Shown: positions 24,501 to 39,500 of the stretch, piece by piece
Position numbering within the stretch: position 1 is the first letter of the stretch
How the letters are laid out: the number at the start of each line of letters is the position of its first letter
Origin: an uncultured Parvibacter sp.
Lineage (GTDB): Bacteria > Actinomycetota > Coriobacteriia > Coriobacteriales > Eggerthellaceae
DNA: 60,780 nucleotides
Assembly (NCBI GenBank): GCA_910587945.1
Contig: CAJUNI010000002.1
Coordinates: 1-60,780, forward strand
Direction: 5' to 3'
Position numbers and translations under genes: made by a program
The notes under the pieces: generated by a model
The model's database searches: none
What the model saw: only the letters and a program-made list of their open reading frames with translations
Told to the model about the DNA's origin: nothing

Positions 24501-27500
24501 AAGGGCTGCCCACTTGTGCTTCTCCAAGTAATCCGGATCATCAGGATCGCAGGGATTGTTCGGATCGTCCACTTCGTCCGGGTAGGCTGATGCCTGGCCC
24601 ATGGTAGGCGTGGTTACCACCGTGGTATTGAAGCGCAGCATCGGCGCGTTGTTGGTGATGCCACCCGGCAGCTCCGTACCCTCTTGGACGATGTAGTTGC
24701 CCTTCGAGTCCTTGAGCGGCTTGTTGTCAGAACCATAGAGCAGCTTCCAACCAACGTTCATACGACGAGAGTCGACTTCGTCAGCTTCCTGCTTGCCTAA
24801 GGTCTCCGGCACGCTCGGATCATCGGCCAGGGCGTCCACATCCAAACGGAAGTTCGTGGGCACCGGAACCTTGTAGGCCAAAGAATCATCGGTCGGGTCA
24901 TAGGAGCCATCGGCCTTTTGCGGTACGGCCTTCACGACCCAGCGAATCTGGCGCACTTCATAGCCGGGATGAGCCGTCATGAAGGAGCGAGCCGAAATCT
25001 TCACATTTTGCTTGTCGGCAATGGAATAACCATTGGCATCGCCAATTTGGATCCAGGTGCCTTGGCTCTGGTCAGCGGTGTTGTAGTCCGTAGAATCGCC
25101 GAACCAGTCCACATCGTCTTCGCCATAGTTATAGTCGCGGTCAGCATCCGTGCCGGCCAAAGCAAAGTTCTCATGGTCGGTGTATTCGGAGCCATTCTGC
25201 TCATCATAGATGTTGCCATGAGCACCGGTGTCATCACTGGCGATACGGGCATACATGAACAGGCGCAGCTGGGATTCAATTTCGTTCGCTTCGTTGTCAC
25301 CGGCGGGACGACGCTTGAAGGCAAAGCCATCCACCGCATAGCCGTCCGGGTCAACCACGTTGCCGTAGGCATCGCGGGAGCATACCAAATCCGTCGGGTT
25401 ACCCTGCTCATCGGTCGGCCCTAAGCCCGGAAGGACATAGTTACCATCGGCATCCCATACCACGGGCTCGCCTTGGTAGGTGTAGTCATAGGTCTCATAT
25501 TCGCTACCCGGTACTTCCCAGATACCTGTCGAGATCTGGTCAAGCACGGAAGCCACACGAGCCACACGCTCGGTTTCGCTTTCGAAGGGAGCGTCATAAA
25601 CCGAGGTCTTCTTGGTGGCCCAAGAGGGAACCTGCCAATCGACGATGAAGGTATTCACCGCACCGCCGGTGTTCACGGCCTCAGTCAGATAGAAGTCGTT
25701 TTGACCCTTGTAGGCCGCGTCTTCACCACCGTCAACACCCATGTCGGCGTTGCCGAAGCCTTCACGATACTTCGCCGTATCGGCACGAACCACCGCGGAG
25801 GGCTTGCGCAGACGGAAGGTGCCGGAATCGGCATAGACATAGAGATCGTCATAGGCACCGTCGTTGTCATAGTCCACCACGTTGTTGCCCGTACGGCTGT
25901 CCTCAGCGGTGTTGCCCTCGCGATAGAAGCGAGACAGGCTTTGGGGCTTAAAGCCCACACCGGTGCGATGGGTTTGATCGTCTTCGATCTTGCCCTTCCA
26001 CACCACAGTACGCTCGGTAATGGTGCCGCTCACCGGCGTGCCGTCAGAGGTCATACCAGCATTAGCGCCCTCGGGAATTTCGGTGCCTGCCTCATAGAGG
26101 TGACGCCAACCCACTTCGGCGCTGTTCTCGATCCAACCCAGATCCGTCTGGTGGGCCGTGGCGTAAATGCGCGACGTGCTGCCATCCCACGCAGCAATCT
26201 TTTGCAGCTGCTCGGTGACCTTGATCAGGTTGTTCAGCTGGCTATCCGATACCGCAGAACCATCGTCAACCGAGGTGCTCGTGTCGATCATCATGGGATC
26301 GATGGCGGTCTCTTCAGGACCCATGTTGTCGATGCGCGTGCGAATCTTCAACGTGACAGAATCGCCATAGCCTAAGTAGCCATTGGGATGGACGCCCGAA
26401 TAGGTAGCACGCACCAAGGAGTCATACTTCTGGTATTCCTCATCGGTGGCGTCATCCGGCGGCGCCAGTTCAAAGACCACCACTTCAGACTCATGGTTAT
26501 GAGACTTCACAGCCGTCTCGCCACGATAGGCCAAGGTGTCCTCGGGATCATCGGGGTCAGCCTTGCCGTAGTTAATGTTCTTGGTGTCAGAGCTGTTGTA
26601 GGCGTAGGTGTTATCGCCATAGTCCGGCTGAGACGTAATCTTCACTTCCCAACCGCGCAGGATGAGCTCCTTCGGCGTGAGCTTATCCGTCACCTTTTGA
26701 CCGGTGATGCGGTCGGTGTAGTTGTGCTCTACATAGAACTGATAATCGTTATCCAGGTAATCGCCAATCCAACGATAGTGGGAATCGGTCTGGGCCAGTT
26801 CCTTATCGTCGGTGAGCAATTGGCCATCGAAGAACGTTACCTGCTCGGGCAGATGCAGGGCGAAGACCAGCTTCGCATGCTTCATGTTGCCCATGCGTGC
26901 GTAATCGTTGGTGGAAGTTTGGTTGGCAATGGTGGCCGCGAACCACGGCGTCTCGGAGTACTGCCAAGCTTCGCTCTCGTCGGTGGCATCGAAGATGGTC
27001 TCGTGCATGACCCAGTCGTTGTCCATGCCGAACAAAGTGAATACATCAGGCGAATAATGCCAACCCAGTTCCGGATAGAGACGATAGACACGAGCCAGGG
27101 ACTCAGAGTTGTGAGTATCCATGACCCACATACCGTTGGCATCCTTATGCCATTCGTCGGTGCTCTCGACGGTGTCGTAGAGCGGGTTGCCTTCCAAGTC
27201 GTACTCGCGGAAGACCCGTGAGTCATAGGACTCCCGAGCAATGAGCTTCTCGGCCCCATCCACCTGGTTGTAGAGCTCAGAGGTATAGGAGATGTAGTAA
27301 CGCGGGATTGAACCGTCCGCCGTGATGGTGCCGGTTTCCGTCTTGTAGGTACGCGTGATGCGCCAATCCTGGTTGCCATTCTCATCGTAGTAAATAGCTT
27401 CAACCCGTACCTGGCCAGCAGCCTGGTTGTCCACGCGGGTAACCTTGCGCTTCATGGTGCCCAGCACCGGAGCATTGGCATCCGCATACTCGGTCAAGGT

Positions 27501-30500
27501 CGTGGTCACCGTAGCGGCACCCGTGGCATTGTTGCGTGCCGTGGTTTCCACCACGCTAATGAGCGGCTGGTGATAGGTCGAAAGCTTCTGGCGGCTGCGC
27601 TCGGAGGTGGTCACGTTGCCGGAAGTACCCAGGCTACGTGACTGCACCGAAGACACGATGGAGCCGTCAGTGTTGATAATCATGCCGCGGCTTGCACCCG
27701 TACCCGTAGAGGAGGTACCGGCTTCGGTCGTGGCCGGATCCACCGTGGACCACTGATCCACCGGACGATCGGTGGGGTTCGCTTCCACTTCATAGGACGT
27801 GGTCAGCGTGGGCTGCTTAATGCGCAGCTTCACGGTGCTATAGATACCACTGTCGTCGTGCTGGATACCCTGGACTTCTTCGGTACCCGTAGAAGCCAGA
27901 ATCCGAGCGCGGCTTACAAAGCGCTCGCGCGTAGAGGTGCCCTCGGTGGTGTCGTTCTCCACCTTGCCGTTCGAGCCCACCATGAAGTTGGTGTTCAGGT
28001 GCTTGGTGGTATCGGCAGACAGACCATAGCGATGGAGATCGTAGTCGCCTACCAACAGACCCTTGCCGGTGCGCACCAGACCAGACTCTGAACCATAGAG
28101 CGGCAGGGTTGCGGTGAAGTTGTTGTTGCCCATAGACGGCACGCGCTCAGTACCCACTGCTTCGGTGTAGCGACCGCTGAAGCCGGCCAAGTAATTGGAC
28201 GGTACATTTTCAGTCGTGGCCGTACCCGAGTTGATGAACTTGTTGTCAATCTGACCGGTAAGCGTATGGGTGCGGCTAGCACGATAGGTGCCACCGGAAG
28301 CGTAGGAGCCGGTGTAGTAGCTCGTGAAGGTGCCGGTGGTGGCATCCAAGCGACGGTCGCCATTCTTGGCCGCATTGGGATTGGTGCTGAACTCAGTGGC
28401 AGCGCTCAGCTTGCGGTTCAGGTATCCCTTGAAGGCCTGGCGATAGTAAATGGAGCCCGTGCCATTGTTGTAGTACTGCAGCGTTGCGTTGTGGAACGGC
28501 GTCAACACCGAAGCGGATCCCACATAGAAGGGATTCTGGGCATTGCTGGCACCCGGCTCACGACGCACCGTTACGTCTTGGTCGGTTAAGAACTTATAGC
28601 CCGGCACCTTAGAAGTGACATAGGTGCGGATGTTGTCATAGGAGCGATAGGAGCTTTCGCCATCTAAGCCCTTGGGCTCATCATAGGTAACGATGTTGAG
28701 CTTGAAGGTATTCAAGCCGTTGTTCACAATGCGCGTGACCAGGTCGGAATCCTCATTGAAGCCCGTGGACTTCGGCTCAAAACGTACCACGTAGCGATAC
28801 TCGTTCGCACCAGTATTGGTGGCCACTAGCTCGTAGGTGGAGGTTACCTTGAAGTTGGCTTCCTTCCACTCGTTCGAGAGGTTGTCGTTCACAGAATTGA
28901 GCGTGGTGTAATCCGTCGCATCCGTCGGCGTTACGGCATTGCCCAAGTTGGTGTAATTGTCGGCATCGGCATTCACTACGGCCGAGATATCCCAATCTTG
29001 AGCCGGAATCTCAACGGTCTCACCATTGCCCGTGAACGGGAATTGCGTGGTGCGGCTGTAGGGAGCCACACCATAGGGCAGAACAACGGTAACTACCGGC
29101 AACACCAGCGTACCCTTCTGACCACCATCAACGGAGTAGTTGTTGGCGTAAAGCGAGGTGGCGTAGGGGGTCGTGGGCTGCGAATAGTATTCGTTGCGAA
29201 TCGGCGTGCTGCCGCTGTACTGGCGACGATAGCCCCGGTCATAGTCGTAGTCATACCAGGTATAGGGCTGATCGGCTAACCAGTAACGGTTCTCCACGTG
29301 AATATTCAGTTGGCGTGCCTCAGATTCGCTATCAATGTAGTAGGTCTTATCAACACCCTTGATAGCTTCAGAGGTACGAGCGTCAGAAGCGGTGGTCTCA
29401 TCCACACCCTCCACGAAGGAGCTGATGGTGCTCCAAGAGCGGACGAAGGGCTTACGCTGAATTGCGTGGGTGCCCGTCTCGGCATAGATGGGGTTGCCAC
29501 CCTTCAAGGCGTCGTTATAGTCCACCTGATCGGTGTGGCTCACGCGCACGCCCATAGCAGACAGCTGCTCGAGCTCGTCGCTCACCGCACCCTCAGCAAA
29601 GCGCGAGGTATCGGTGGTGACCGTGTTGTTGAGCACGGTCCAACCCTTAACGGCCGGCATGTTAGGCGAACCATAGAACATGCCATAGAGCGGAGCATGA
29701 ACACCGAGGCGGCTGCGGTTAATAAGCGTCCAGCTGTAGTCCATGCCGTAGGGCTGAACGTTCTGACGACGGCTGGGCAGAGCCGCGTTGCCTTCATAGT
29801 TGTCCAGGTCAAAGATCTGGTAATAGGCGCTGGAGTTGAAGGGCTCCTTGTCAGAGGTGGCAGCGCTTACCACGGTACCCTCTTCGGTTACCTCAGGCGT
29901 ACCCTGAACAGCTTGGCCATTGACGAAATCAATGGCATCCAAGTTATCCCACGGTGCCGTCAGCAGACGGTCATACCAGGTCTCGTCTTCGTTATTACCA
30001 AAGATGTGGCTGCGTACATCCACGCGGATCTTGTAGCCACCATCGGTGTAGCACTCGTTCATGGCCAGCGGATCAGGATCAGCGAAGTCGCGGACATTGT
30101 TGTCAATGTTGCGGCCATACCACTTGCCCAGCGCTTGCTTAACCGTGATCTTCAAGACCCAGGGCTGAGAGCTCGTGACGTAGGCTTCGCCCTTCATCTG
30201 ATCCGGGTCGGCCACAATGGCGCCACCCTTATATTTCTCAGTGCCCTCAGCACCTACGTTGGTGTAGGTAGAGGTGGTCACGTCAGCCGAGTAATCAATG
30301 TCGGCCTTCATGACGTTGCCCGTGCGATAGACGGCCGGATCCTGGCTTTGGGCCGGAGCGTCATAGCCACGATAGTCGCCATAGGGCGTTTGCAGAATCT
30401 CGACATCGATCAAATCGCCATCGATTGCAGCATAGGTCTCATTTACATAAGGAGCACCGTCGTTGGCAGCGTTGGTAGCACCGTCGCTTACGCCATTGAC

Positions 30501-33500
30501 CTTCGAGAGCAACTCTGCGGAAACCACCACGTTGCCCTCATCATCCAATACCGGCTCAACGCCGCGCGGCATGATGTAGGTGAACTCAACACCGTCCAGG
30601 TTACGATCGCCATAGTTGTAAGCGGTCAAGCGACTTGAATACTCTTGACCATATTCCAGGGCTGCTTCGTACTGGCCTGCTTCCACTTCTTGCTGGTTGA
30701 AGGCCCAAGTAGCAACGTTGTTGCCAAAGCCGGCAATAATCACGGAACGCTTGTCGTAGTTGACATAGTTCACGTCCGCCGGATCAAACAGGCGGAAGTG
30801 GGTGGCACTACCCGAAGAGCCAGAAACCATAGAGGTCTTCGTGCTGTAGCGACGAGCCGCTTGATAATCGTCGTTGACGTTATCGGCGCCGGTGCGAGAG
30901 TCAAAGTCGGATACCACTTCGGAAGAGGTGGCCAACCAGGCCTTCGCCATGTGAACCCGGGTCTGAGACCAGACCAGCGGCGTTTCCACAATGTCGGACG
31001 TGCGCTCAACGTTGGCTACCTCGTAATGACGATCTTGAGTAGCCGTGGACGTCACGATCGGAATACCCGCATCAGTGGTGGTGCCGGTGTCGCTGGTTTG
31101 AATCGCATCAGCGAAACGCGGACCCGCCACGAAGGAGAACCAGTCGCGCGTCCAGTAGCCCGAGGTGGTGTTGCCGCCACTAGAGAGCGTAGTCATATAG
31201 GGCGTCACATAGGAGTAGCGGGCCGGAAGCTTGGTCTTGAGATCAGTCAAGGACGCAAAGCCGGTCTTTGCTCCCGTGAGCAAGTAGGTGACCTTCTGGA
31301 TGCTTGAGCTTGTGCGTGCATCGAAGTCGATGAACTTGTTGTTGGAGCCTGAGGTGCCGTAGTCGCCCGTGCTCAGCAGACGAACCGGATTGGTTTCGCC
31401 CTCGTTCACCGGACCAGCATCCTTGGTGTTGTTGCTCGTACCCGGAATAAACGTAGTGGTGTTCTTGAACATGTCGTAGGTATCAACATGCTTGGGCTTA
31501 TCAGCGGTGAAGGCTGCCTCATGAATGAGGAAGTCCATATCCATAACCACGTTCTGGTTCAGGATCTTGTTCGTATCCTGAATCGGGCCACCCAAGGTGA
31601 AGCCGGCAGAGCCCACAGCCGGGTTGGTGAACATACCACCCGCCGCGCAGCCGGGATGACCGCAATGCAGGTGATAGACGGTGTAGAAGTACTCACCGAA
31701 GCGCGGGAAGTAACCCGGCTTGGAGCCGTTGGTGTTCTTCGTACCATCAGCATTGGTAGCCGTGGTGCTCGAGGTATCCAGGTTCTTGTAGACCTGAGGC
31801 AGATCTTGCTGTGCCGCCCGTACCGGGAAGGCAATGGAGAGCGTGTCTCCTACTTCCATGCAGGTAGAGTCATAGTCGGGACGATCGGTGGGACGTAACG
31901 AAACGTTGTCCGCAATATCAGAGCCCGTATTCAGTTCGTTGTAGGGCAGGAAACGGCTCTCGTTGGGATCATAGATCGGGCCTTGGTTGGTGGCATCCTT
32001 AAAGTCGGGGTCGACCCCCCACTCGATCCGGAACAAACCAAAGCGAGTCGTATTGCTGGCCCCGTCCGCGGTGGGATCAAGATCCGAATAGGTCTTACCC
32101 CACGTATAGGTCGAAGTACCGCCCAAGGTGCAGGGATTATTCTCTCCACCGTAGTCGCAAATGCCCAAGGCATCCGAGGTGTAATTCATGGAGCCACCGA
32201 AGTCAGCAGCTTCCTGTTCGTAAACCTGGGTGACCTTAATCTTCAAGCCACGGGTACGATCGGCCGTCACATCGTTGCCGTTGCGATCGCGCCAGACCAC
32301 ATTGCCATCGTTCAAGGCCGCCTCTAAGTAGGCAGCAGTGATGTCGCTATTGTCGGTACCGCTGAAGCCGGCAGCCTTTGCAGCCGTCTTCAGGTAATCC
32401 AGCGGCAAACGCTCATAGAACACGGCGTCATAGATTTCGCCTTCGCCTGCGGTGTTCTCGTTGGTGTGCGTGGTATCAGCACGATCCAAGAGGTTGTTCT
32501 TGAGCGTGTCCTTGTACCAGAACACTTCACCGGCCACATAGGTGCTCTTCTGGATAGCATTCTCGTTGTAAGCCTCATGAGCCTGATCGCGGGTCTGGAA
32601 CACCTGAGTCTGGAACTGGGTGTGCGGGCTGCGACGATAGACCGTAAGAGCGCGAGACTGCTGGGTCGGCACCGAGTAGCCACTGTCTTGCTTGGTCAGC
32701 CACGTGCCATGGTTTACCACTTCACGATCAGCTTCGGGGGTACCTTGGAAGTCAAGGGCCGTCGCTTCGTTGTGATAGTGAGTGTAGGCCACATCCATGG
32801 ACACATTGCCCGTCCAAGAATCAGCAATGTCTGCGGTCGAAGCAATGGTGCGTACGTCGTTGTAGCGGCCCACACCATCTAAGGTGACGTTGTCCAGACG
32901 GAAGGGCGTCAAACCATCTTGGGTGGCCGGAACGTCGAAGTAGGTCCAGCGCATAGCCATGGCTTCGCGGAACAAGTTGATGTTGAAGACACTTTCGGTA
33001 CCCTCCACCAGGTGGCTGCGACCGGTCATGAACACGGTCAGAGCTTGAGCATCTTGATCCTCTTCGAACCAGGCGCCCAACAGCTCCTCGGTGTCTTCGC
33101 CGGGCTCTTCACCTTCAGCAGGCTCGGGAGCCGCAACGGTCTTCGTTGCGCGGATGACGCCGTCAGGGAAGGCCGCCTCCGCTGCTTCCAGCTGAGCCAG
33201 ATCCTCTTCGCTTGCCCCATTGAGCGGCACATAGTACTCAATCTTCACGTTCTTGCGGCCTGGGCTTACGAGCTCCTGCTCATCAAGATCCGCGTTGATG
33301 GTGTTATAGCCAGGCTCAGGAGTGATGCCTGAAGTGGTGTTATCGGGAATGGTGAGTCCATCCGCGGTCTTCGGATAGGTAATGTTGTGACCATAGACCT
33401 CAAATACCCGCAAGCCATTGGGCACCTGGTTGGCAGTGTCGAAGCTGTTGGTAAAGTTAACGGCCACGGTGATGTTATTGGTGTGCAGCGTCGGGTTGTT

Positions 33501-36500
33501 GAGGTTGCCTACCGACACCCGAACCGGATTGCCGTCTTGGTTTGCCGTGGTCACACGGGTGGGCGAATTGGCGACCCAATTGATAGCAATGGTCGGATCG
33601 TTGTAGTGATGGGTATCCCAACCCAAAGCACTTGTGGTGGTCATACGCCAGGTGGGTACTGCCGCCAGCTGCTTGTTGTCATCGCGATTCAGCGGAGAAG
33701 TCCACAGCCAACCAGAGGTGCCCACACCCGGGCGAGCGCCGGAGCTATTGGTAAGCACACCATTGTTGTCGCGCTTCGGCGCCGTCTCGCCATCGGCGGC
33801 AAGACGCGAAGTGCGGTTGTTTACGATGGCATGAATGTCCTCAGCCCGGCGATCCGTGCCATGGCTGTAGAAGGTCACGCGAGAAGCAATGCGCGAGCCA
33901 TACTGCTGGCGACCAGACAGGTTGGCCGTCAGGTTGAACTCGTGGAAGTAGTTAATGGTGGAAGAACCCGCCAAGACTTTGCCATCGGCGCCAGCCGTGT
34001 TGGCATGAACCAGGCCCTCGTCGTTGAGGTTCTTATAGTTGTCCGTGGTCGCGTTACCCTCGACCTGATACTGAATGTAGCCATGGAGCGGAGCCGCCGT
34101 GGTGATGTAGCTCGCATGTACCTCGCGAGCCGAGGTATCCGGCGTGTCGCCATCGCCATTGAACATCGCGTTGGCCTTGTCGCTGTAGTCTGCCGCTTCC
34201 CACTCGTTGGTCATCTGGGTGATGACGCGCAGGTACACACCTTCGCCCGGAGCAATGAGCTGGCGAGCAGAACCCACGGAGAAGAGCAAAGCACGGTTCT
34301 CGTTGTAGTATTCCTCTTCGCCATCGGCAGCTTGCGCCACCACCGGATCGTCAGCGCCCACACCCGGGGCTACCACGGTGCGACCCTCGCTCATGCGGGT
34401 CACGTCGGTGGACTCCGGCACGTTAGCCATAGAGACTTCGCCGGCGCCATTGAGCATCATGGCCGTAACGGTAGCGGTGTCGTCGGTGAGCAGGTTGCCG
34501 TCATCGTCATAGACGCCCAAGGACGGACCCCACTCAGAAGCATCGGCGCCCGCTTCGGTGGTGCCTACCGTATTGAGCGGCTTGCCGTCTTCGCGCACCA
34601 CTTCCCAACCGACAATACGCTGGCCCTTCTCAACGGTGAAGCGCGCGTCGGTGTGCTGCAGGGGCAGTTGCGAATTGATGCCCGCGCCCAGATACAGGGT
34701 GTATTCCACATAGTCGCCCGCATAGAGCGCACCATCGGGAATGTCGTTGGTGGAGTTGGGCAGTTCGTAGCTGAAGATGTTGGTCATGGACCGATCGTCA
34801 GCGTCATAGGCAAAGACCGTATCCTTCTGGGTGCCATAGGTGGCCGTTTCGTTCTTCTTGGCATAAGTACCCGAGAACACATGGTTAGAGCAGTGGTTCG
34901 AGCATGCGGAGCCATGACCGTTGGGGCACTGCGTCCAGTCTGCTACCTGGGATTGGCCCACATAGTTACCCGTCGAGGTGTAGCAGTTGTAGATGGGACG
35001 TTCGAGGTCATCCACCTGATAGGTTTCGCTGTAGGTGCCATAGTCGATGGCAGAAGCAATCTTGCGACCGCGCACCATCGAGGCTTCCATGGTGCCTACC
35101 TTATGAGATACACGATAGGCGGCGGTATCATCCACATCGCCATAGAGAGCCTCGGTGTTGGGATCCTTGGAGGTAACCGACACGGCCAAGCGATGGCGTG
35201 CGTCGGTGCCCTTGAACTCGTTGGACTCTTTGCCGAAGGTCGGCGTGGAGTCGTAATCCCAATTTGCGGCATTCTCTTTGTCTTGGGTGAGGCTATTGTT
35301 CGGCGTCAAGTCAGCCGAGGCCACAGTGGCATCGGTAAAGAGCACGGCCGGACGATCCACGAACGTGCCGTCGTACTTGAAGGCGTAGTTCACGTTGTTG
35401 GCGCCGCCGGTCTTTTCGTACTCGGAAGCACGGGTAATGCGTTGACCCGAATCCAGTAAGGTCTCGGGGTAACGACGATCGGCGTTAGTGGCCTCAAAGT
35501 TGACGACCAACTTCGTCACAATCGCGCGGGCATAGGGATCCTTGAATCCGTTAGCTGCCCCATAACCCTTGATGGTGTTGGTTTCTTCAATGGCCTTGTA
35601 GGTCGGATAGGTGATGCCATTAGCCGTGTTGCCGGCATCCTCGGTGCTCTCATAATGGCTCTTCGTGGTGTTGCCATCGGCGTCGGTGGCATCCACTACC
35701 TCTACCGCATTACGGAAGTAGCTCTCGAAGTCCACGATGTAATCGCCGTCACGATCCGGCACCGGCATGTGGTTCGCGTCGTAAACGATGTCGCCCATAG
35801 CATCCACTTTGTAGGGACCGGTGACACGACCCTCGTCCACCAATTGCTGCCAGGTGACTGTCTTGGTTTGTTCGGCCTTGTTGGCATCCACATAGGAGAA
35901 CGCGATGGTCTTCATGTTGAACCACTGGCCGTCGCAATCCAAGCAAACGGGATGGCTCTCGTCATCAAGATCCCACGCATGGCTGTCGATGCCGTCGTTG
36001 CAAGCTTCGGCCCGGACAAATTCATCCTGACCCGGTGCATAGAATTCGCCGGCCTGGGAAACATAGATGGGTTTCGCAGCAGCATCGTCGGTTACCTGGT
36101 ACTCACCGGCCGCATCCAGCTTGCGCGCACCGGTGTACTCCACATAAGAGTTCGTGGCGTCATTCCAGATGTAGGGAGTCACCCGGTAATCCAAGCACAC
36201 GCCCTTGTCGTGATCCGTGCATCCATTGCCATGGACCAAGAAGGCCGGCACATAGAGGTTCTGGAGACGGAAGGCCTCTTGAGACACACCTTGAGAGGCA
36301 TTGTTGCGAATGTTCTCGTCGAAGGTAGAAGTCAGCGTCACCGTATCCAAGTGAGCAGCGCGACGGTTGTTGGTCGTCGAGCCACCATCGGCGCGGTTCT
36401 GGAAGCGCACTTCATAGACGGCGCGGGTCGGGGTGAGGTTGTCATCCTCGGCACCGTTGCCGTAGTCATAGATGTACTTAACGTCGGTGTTGTAGGTCTT

Positions 36501-39500
36501 GTAATAAGAGCTGTAGCTCTGGTTGTTGTAGTTCGGAATGTAGCCAATGGAGTTGTAGTCATAGAGCCACTGGCTGCGATAGGTTTCCGAGGTTACGTTG
36601 TAGGAGTTATCCGTTAAGGCACCATTGTTCTCCGTCTGAATGCCGGTATTGAAGCCATAGGTAACCTTATAGCCCGTCATCCAGGCCGTATCCGTTGAGG
36701 ACTCCTTGGGTACCCAACGATAGGCAGAGCTATTGGTGGAGTTGAACTCCTTGCGCGTACCGTTGGTGATGTAGTAGCTCGTTGAGTAGTAGTTGCACTT
36801 GTCGCGCGAGGTCAACTGGTTGGTGGGCTCATAGAAGTGAGACCGCGTTACCGTTGCGCGGTTCAAAGCTGCATCCACATAGTTTTGAGAGGTATTGAGC
36901 GGATTGACTTGACCCTTATAGATGTAGGGACGACCCAACAGAGCGAAGTCCGAAACGTTGGAGGCCGTACCAGCGTCGCCGTCATAGGCGCGTGCGGTTT
37001 CAGCAGTAGCGTCAGCGTCGCCACCGTAGGGGCCCAGATCCAAGGTGTAGCTCGTCACAAACTCGTTGTCGCCCAGGGCAATGATCAACGGTTGGTGATC
37101 GGTATTGCCCGTGGTGGTGGTACCAAACGAGTTGGTCTTTACGTTGTAGTCCGCATACTCTGGTGCGTTATTCCACAGCTTGTAGTTGGCAAAGTCCGGC
37201 GTATGGTCCGCTTCGCGCTTGAACCAAATAACCGCATCGCCTTCGTTGTTCAGCCCCTTGGTGAACAACCAAGCCAAGCCCTGATCCGAAAGTTTCGTTT
37301 CCGAACCATCGGCATTTACTTGGAACGTACCGTTCTCACGAATGCGCAGGGTGCGATCGCCCGCAGCGTTGCGTACATAGCCTGTGGAGCTGGAGGTTGA
37401 CTCCGCCCAGTCCTGGGTCTTCAACGTGATGAACACCTTGTTGAAGTTGCTCGTGCGCTCAGCGCGTGCGTAGTTGGTCACCGGATTCAGGTGCATCCAG
37501 ATGTTGGAGTTGTAGTTGGCGCGGGTGCCTTCAGCCACCGGCGTGATGTCACCCTTGAAGAACTTCAAGCCCGTACCCAAGAAACCGAAGTAGTCGTAGG
37601 TCGCATTGGGCTGAATCACCGGCATAGTGTCAGAGATCTGCAGATTGTCGGCAGCAGTGATGTAGTTGCCCCAAGGCTTGTAATCGTCGTCGGTATAGCC
37701 GGTGCCATCCCAGCCAGCCGGCCAACGATACAAGGACAGATAGTAGGCTTCATCAGCTGCATAGACGCGCTGGTCAGAATTGTTTGCACCATTGATGACA
37801 TTGCCCTGAACACCTAAGGAGCCACCGTTCTTGGCGATGGACTTGCGCAGGTAGTTACGGCTGTCATAAACGTTGAAGGTAACCGAGGTGCGCAGGTGGC
37901 GCATCTTGCCCTCGTCGAAGCTGTAGTAATGATAATGATGACCATGCCAACCGCAGCCGCTGTGATACCAACGGTTGTTGTGGCAGGCACCGGTGCGGTG
38001 ATAGTTCGTGTAGGAGAACGACGCCCGGGAATCATCGGCAGAACCATCAGCGCGCTGGCTCGGAGAGTCATAGCGCTGGGCGGCCGGGTGAGCATAGTTG
38101 CTACCGGAGTACTTACCGCCAACGGTCATCTCCACCGTGGTGGTAGCCGTCACCGGGTTATAGGTGCCATCATTAGCCGGCGCCTTGATGAAGCGGCCGG
38201 TCACCTCGAAGGACATGATGTCGACCCACTTGTTGTTGTCGGTCAGGTTGTCCGGAATCCACTGGCCATAGTCAGGCAGCAGCGAATTGCCGTTCTCGTC
38301 AGTGTTGCCCTGGTTGATGGTGATGTCGTAAACAATGGACGTTACCTTATCAACCTGGGTCTCGGTGGTGTACATCTCGTAGGTGTCGCGATAGGCCTCG
38401 CCCTGGTTGGCAGCCGAAGGCACGCCATAGGACGGCACATGCTTATCGCCTTCCATCTTCAGCAAGTTCAGACGGAAGTAGTAATTACCATCGCTGTCGA
38501 GCTGTACGGAAGTGCCTACGGCGTCGCCACCCAGCTCGGAGCGGTCAGTGTTCAAGCTCTTGTAGTACTCATTGCGAATGGTGCGGCCCGTAACCTTCAT
38601 GGCCTGGCCCGAACCATAGTTCACTGTCACGCTGTTCAAGTAAGGCAGCGCTTGCTTCTTAATCTTGATGTAGTAGGCATCAAAACCATCACCGGAGAGC
38701 GTCTGAACCAAGCGCAGGTTAGCGCCGGTGTTGTAGGTCAGCGAACCCACAGAGTCGTAGTGGGGGTTGCCCGCCTGAGACTCGGTAGCAATGGAGTAGC
38801 TCGTGGGATCATAGATGGAGCGGATGTTGCCCGTGGTGTTGTTGTCGCGGCTACCATACATCCAGTGAATGGTGGCGTTGTGATAATCCCAGCTGTAGCA
38901 GTTGCGGCACTGGCTCCACCAGTAACCCGAATTGCCTTGCTGCATGTAAGACGTATCTTCCGGTGCGTTCGGCGTGACATAAACATAGCCCGCGCCGGTG
39001 CCACCGCTCGTGCCTACACCACCCGGATTGGGAGTGGTGTCAACCTGGCGGAAGTCCACCAAGAACGAACCTTGGGCCTTATAGCCAATGGACAGCGTGC
39101 CCGAACCCTCGGTGCCCGAAGAGCCCCAGCAGCCGGAGTGACCGCTGTGGTGGCTGTCGTTGGAGCCGGTGGTGTAGTTGGTGAAGCGGTTGCCCGCCTT
39201 GGTGCCCGTCAGCGGCGTCCAAACCCCAAAGTAGGGCTCATTCTTCGTCGGCGTGTCATCATCAACGGAAGGCGCATCGATGTCGCCACCGGTAGTAGCA
39301 GCACCCGTCGACACGGAAAGCTTTACGTTCTTCAGTGACAGATCAACATCATCGCCCGTGACCACGTTGCCGTCGTTGTCGATAATGCCAATGCAGGTAA
39401 CCATGCCCTCGGGAACGGTTTCGCTCGACTCGCTGGTCACTTCAACATCAACCACGTAACCGGCCTTGGTCAAAAGCTCCGTTACCGTGGCTACGTCTTT

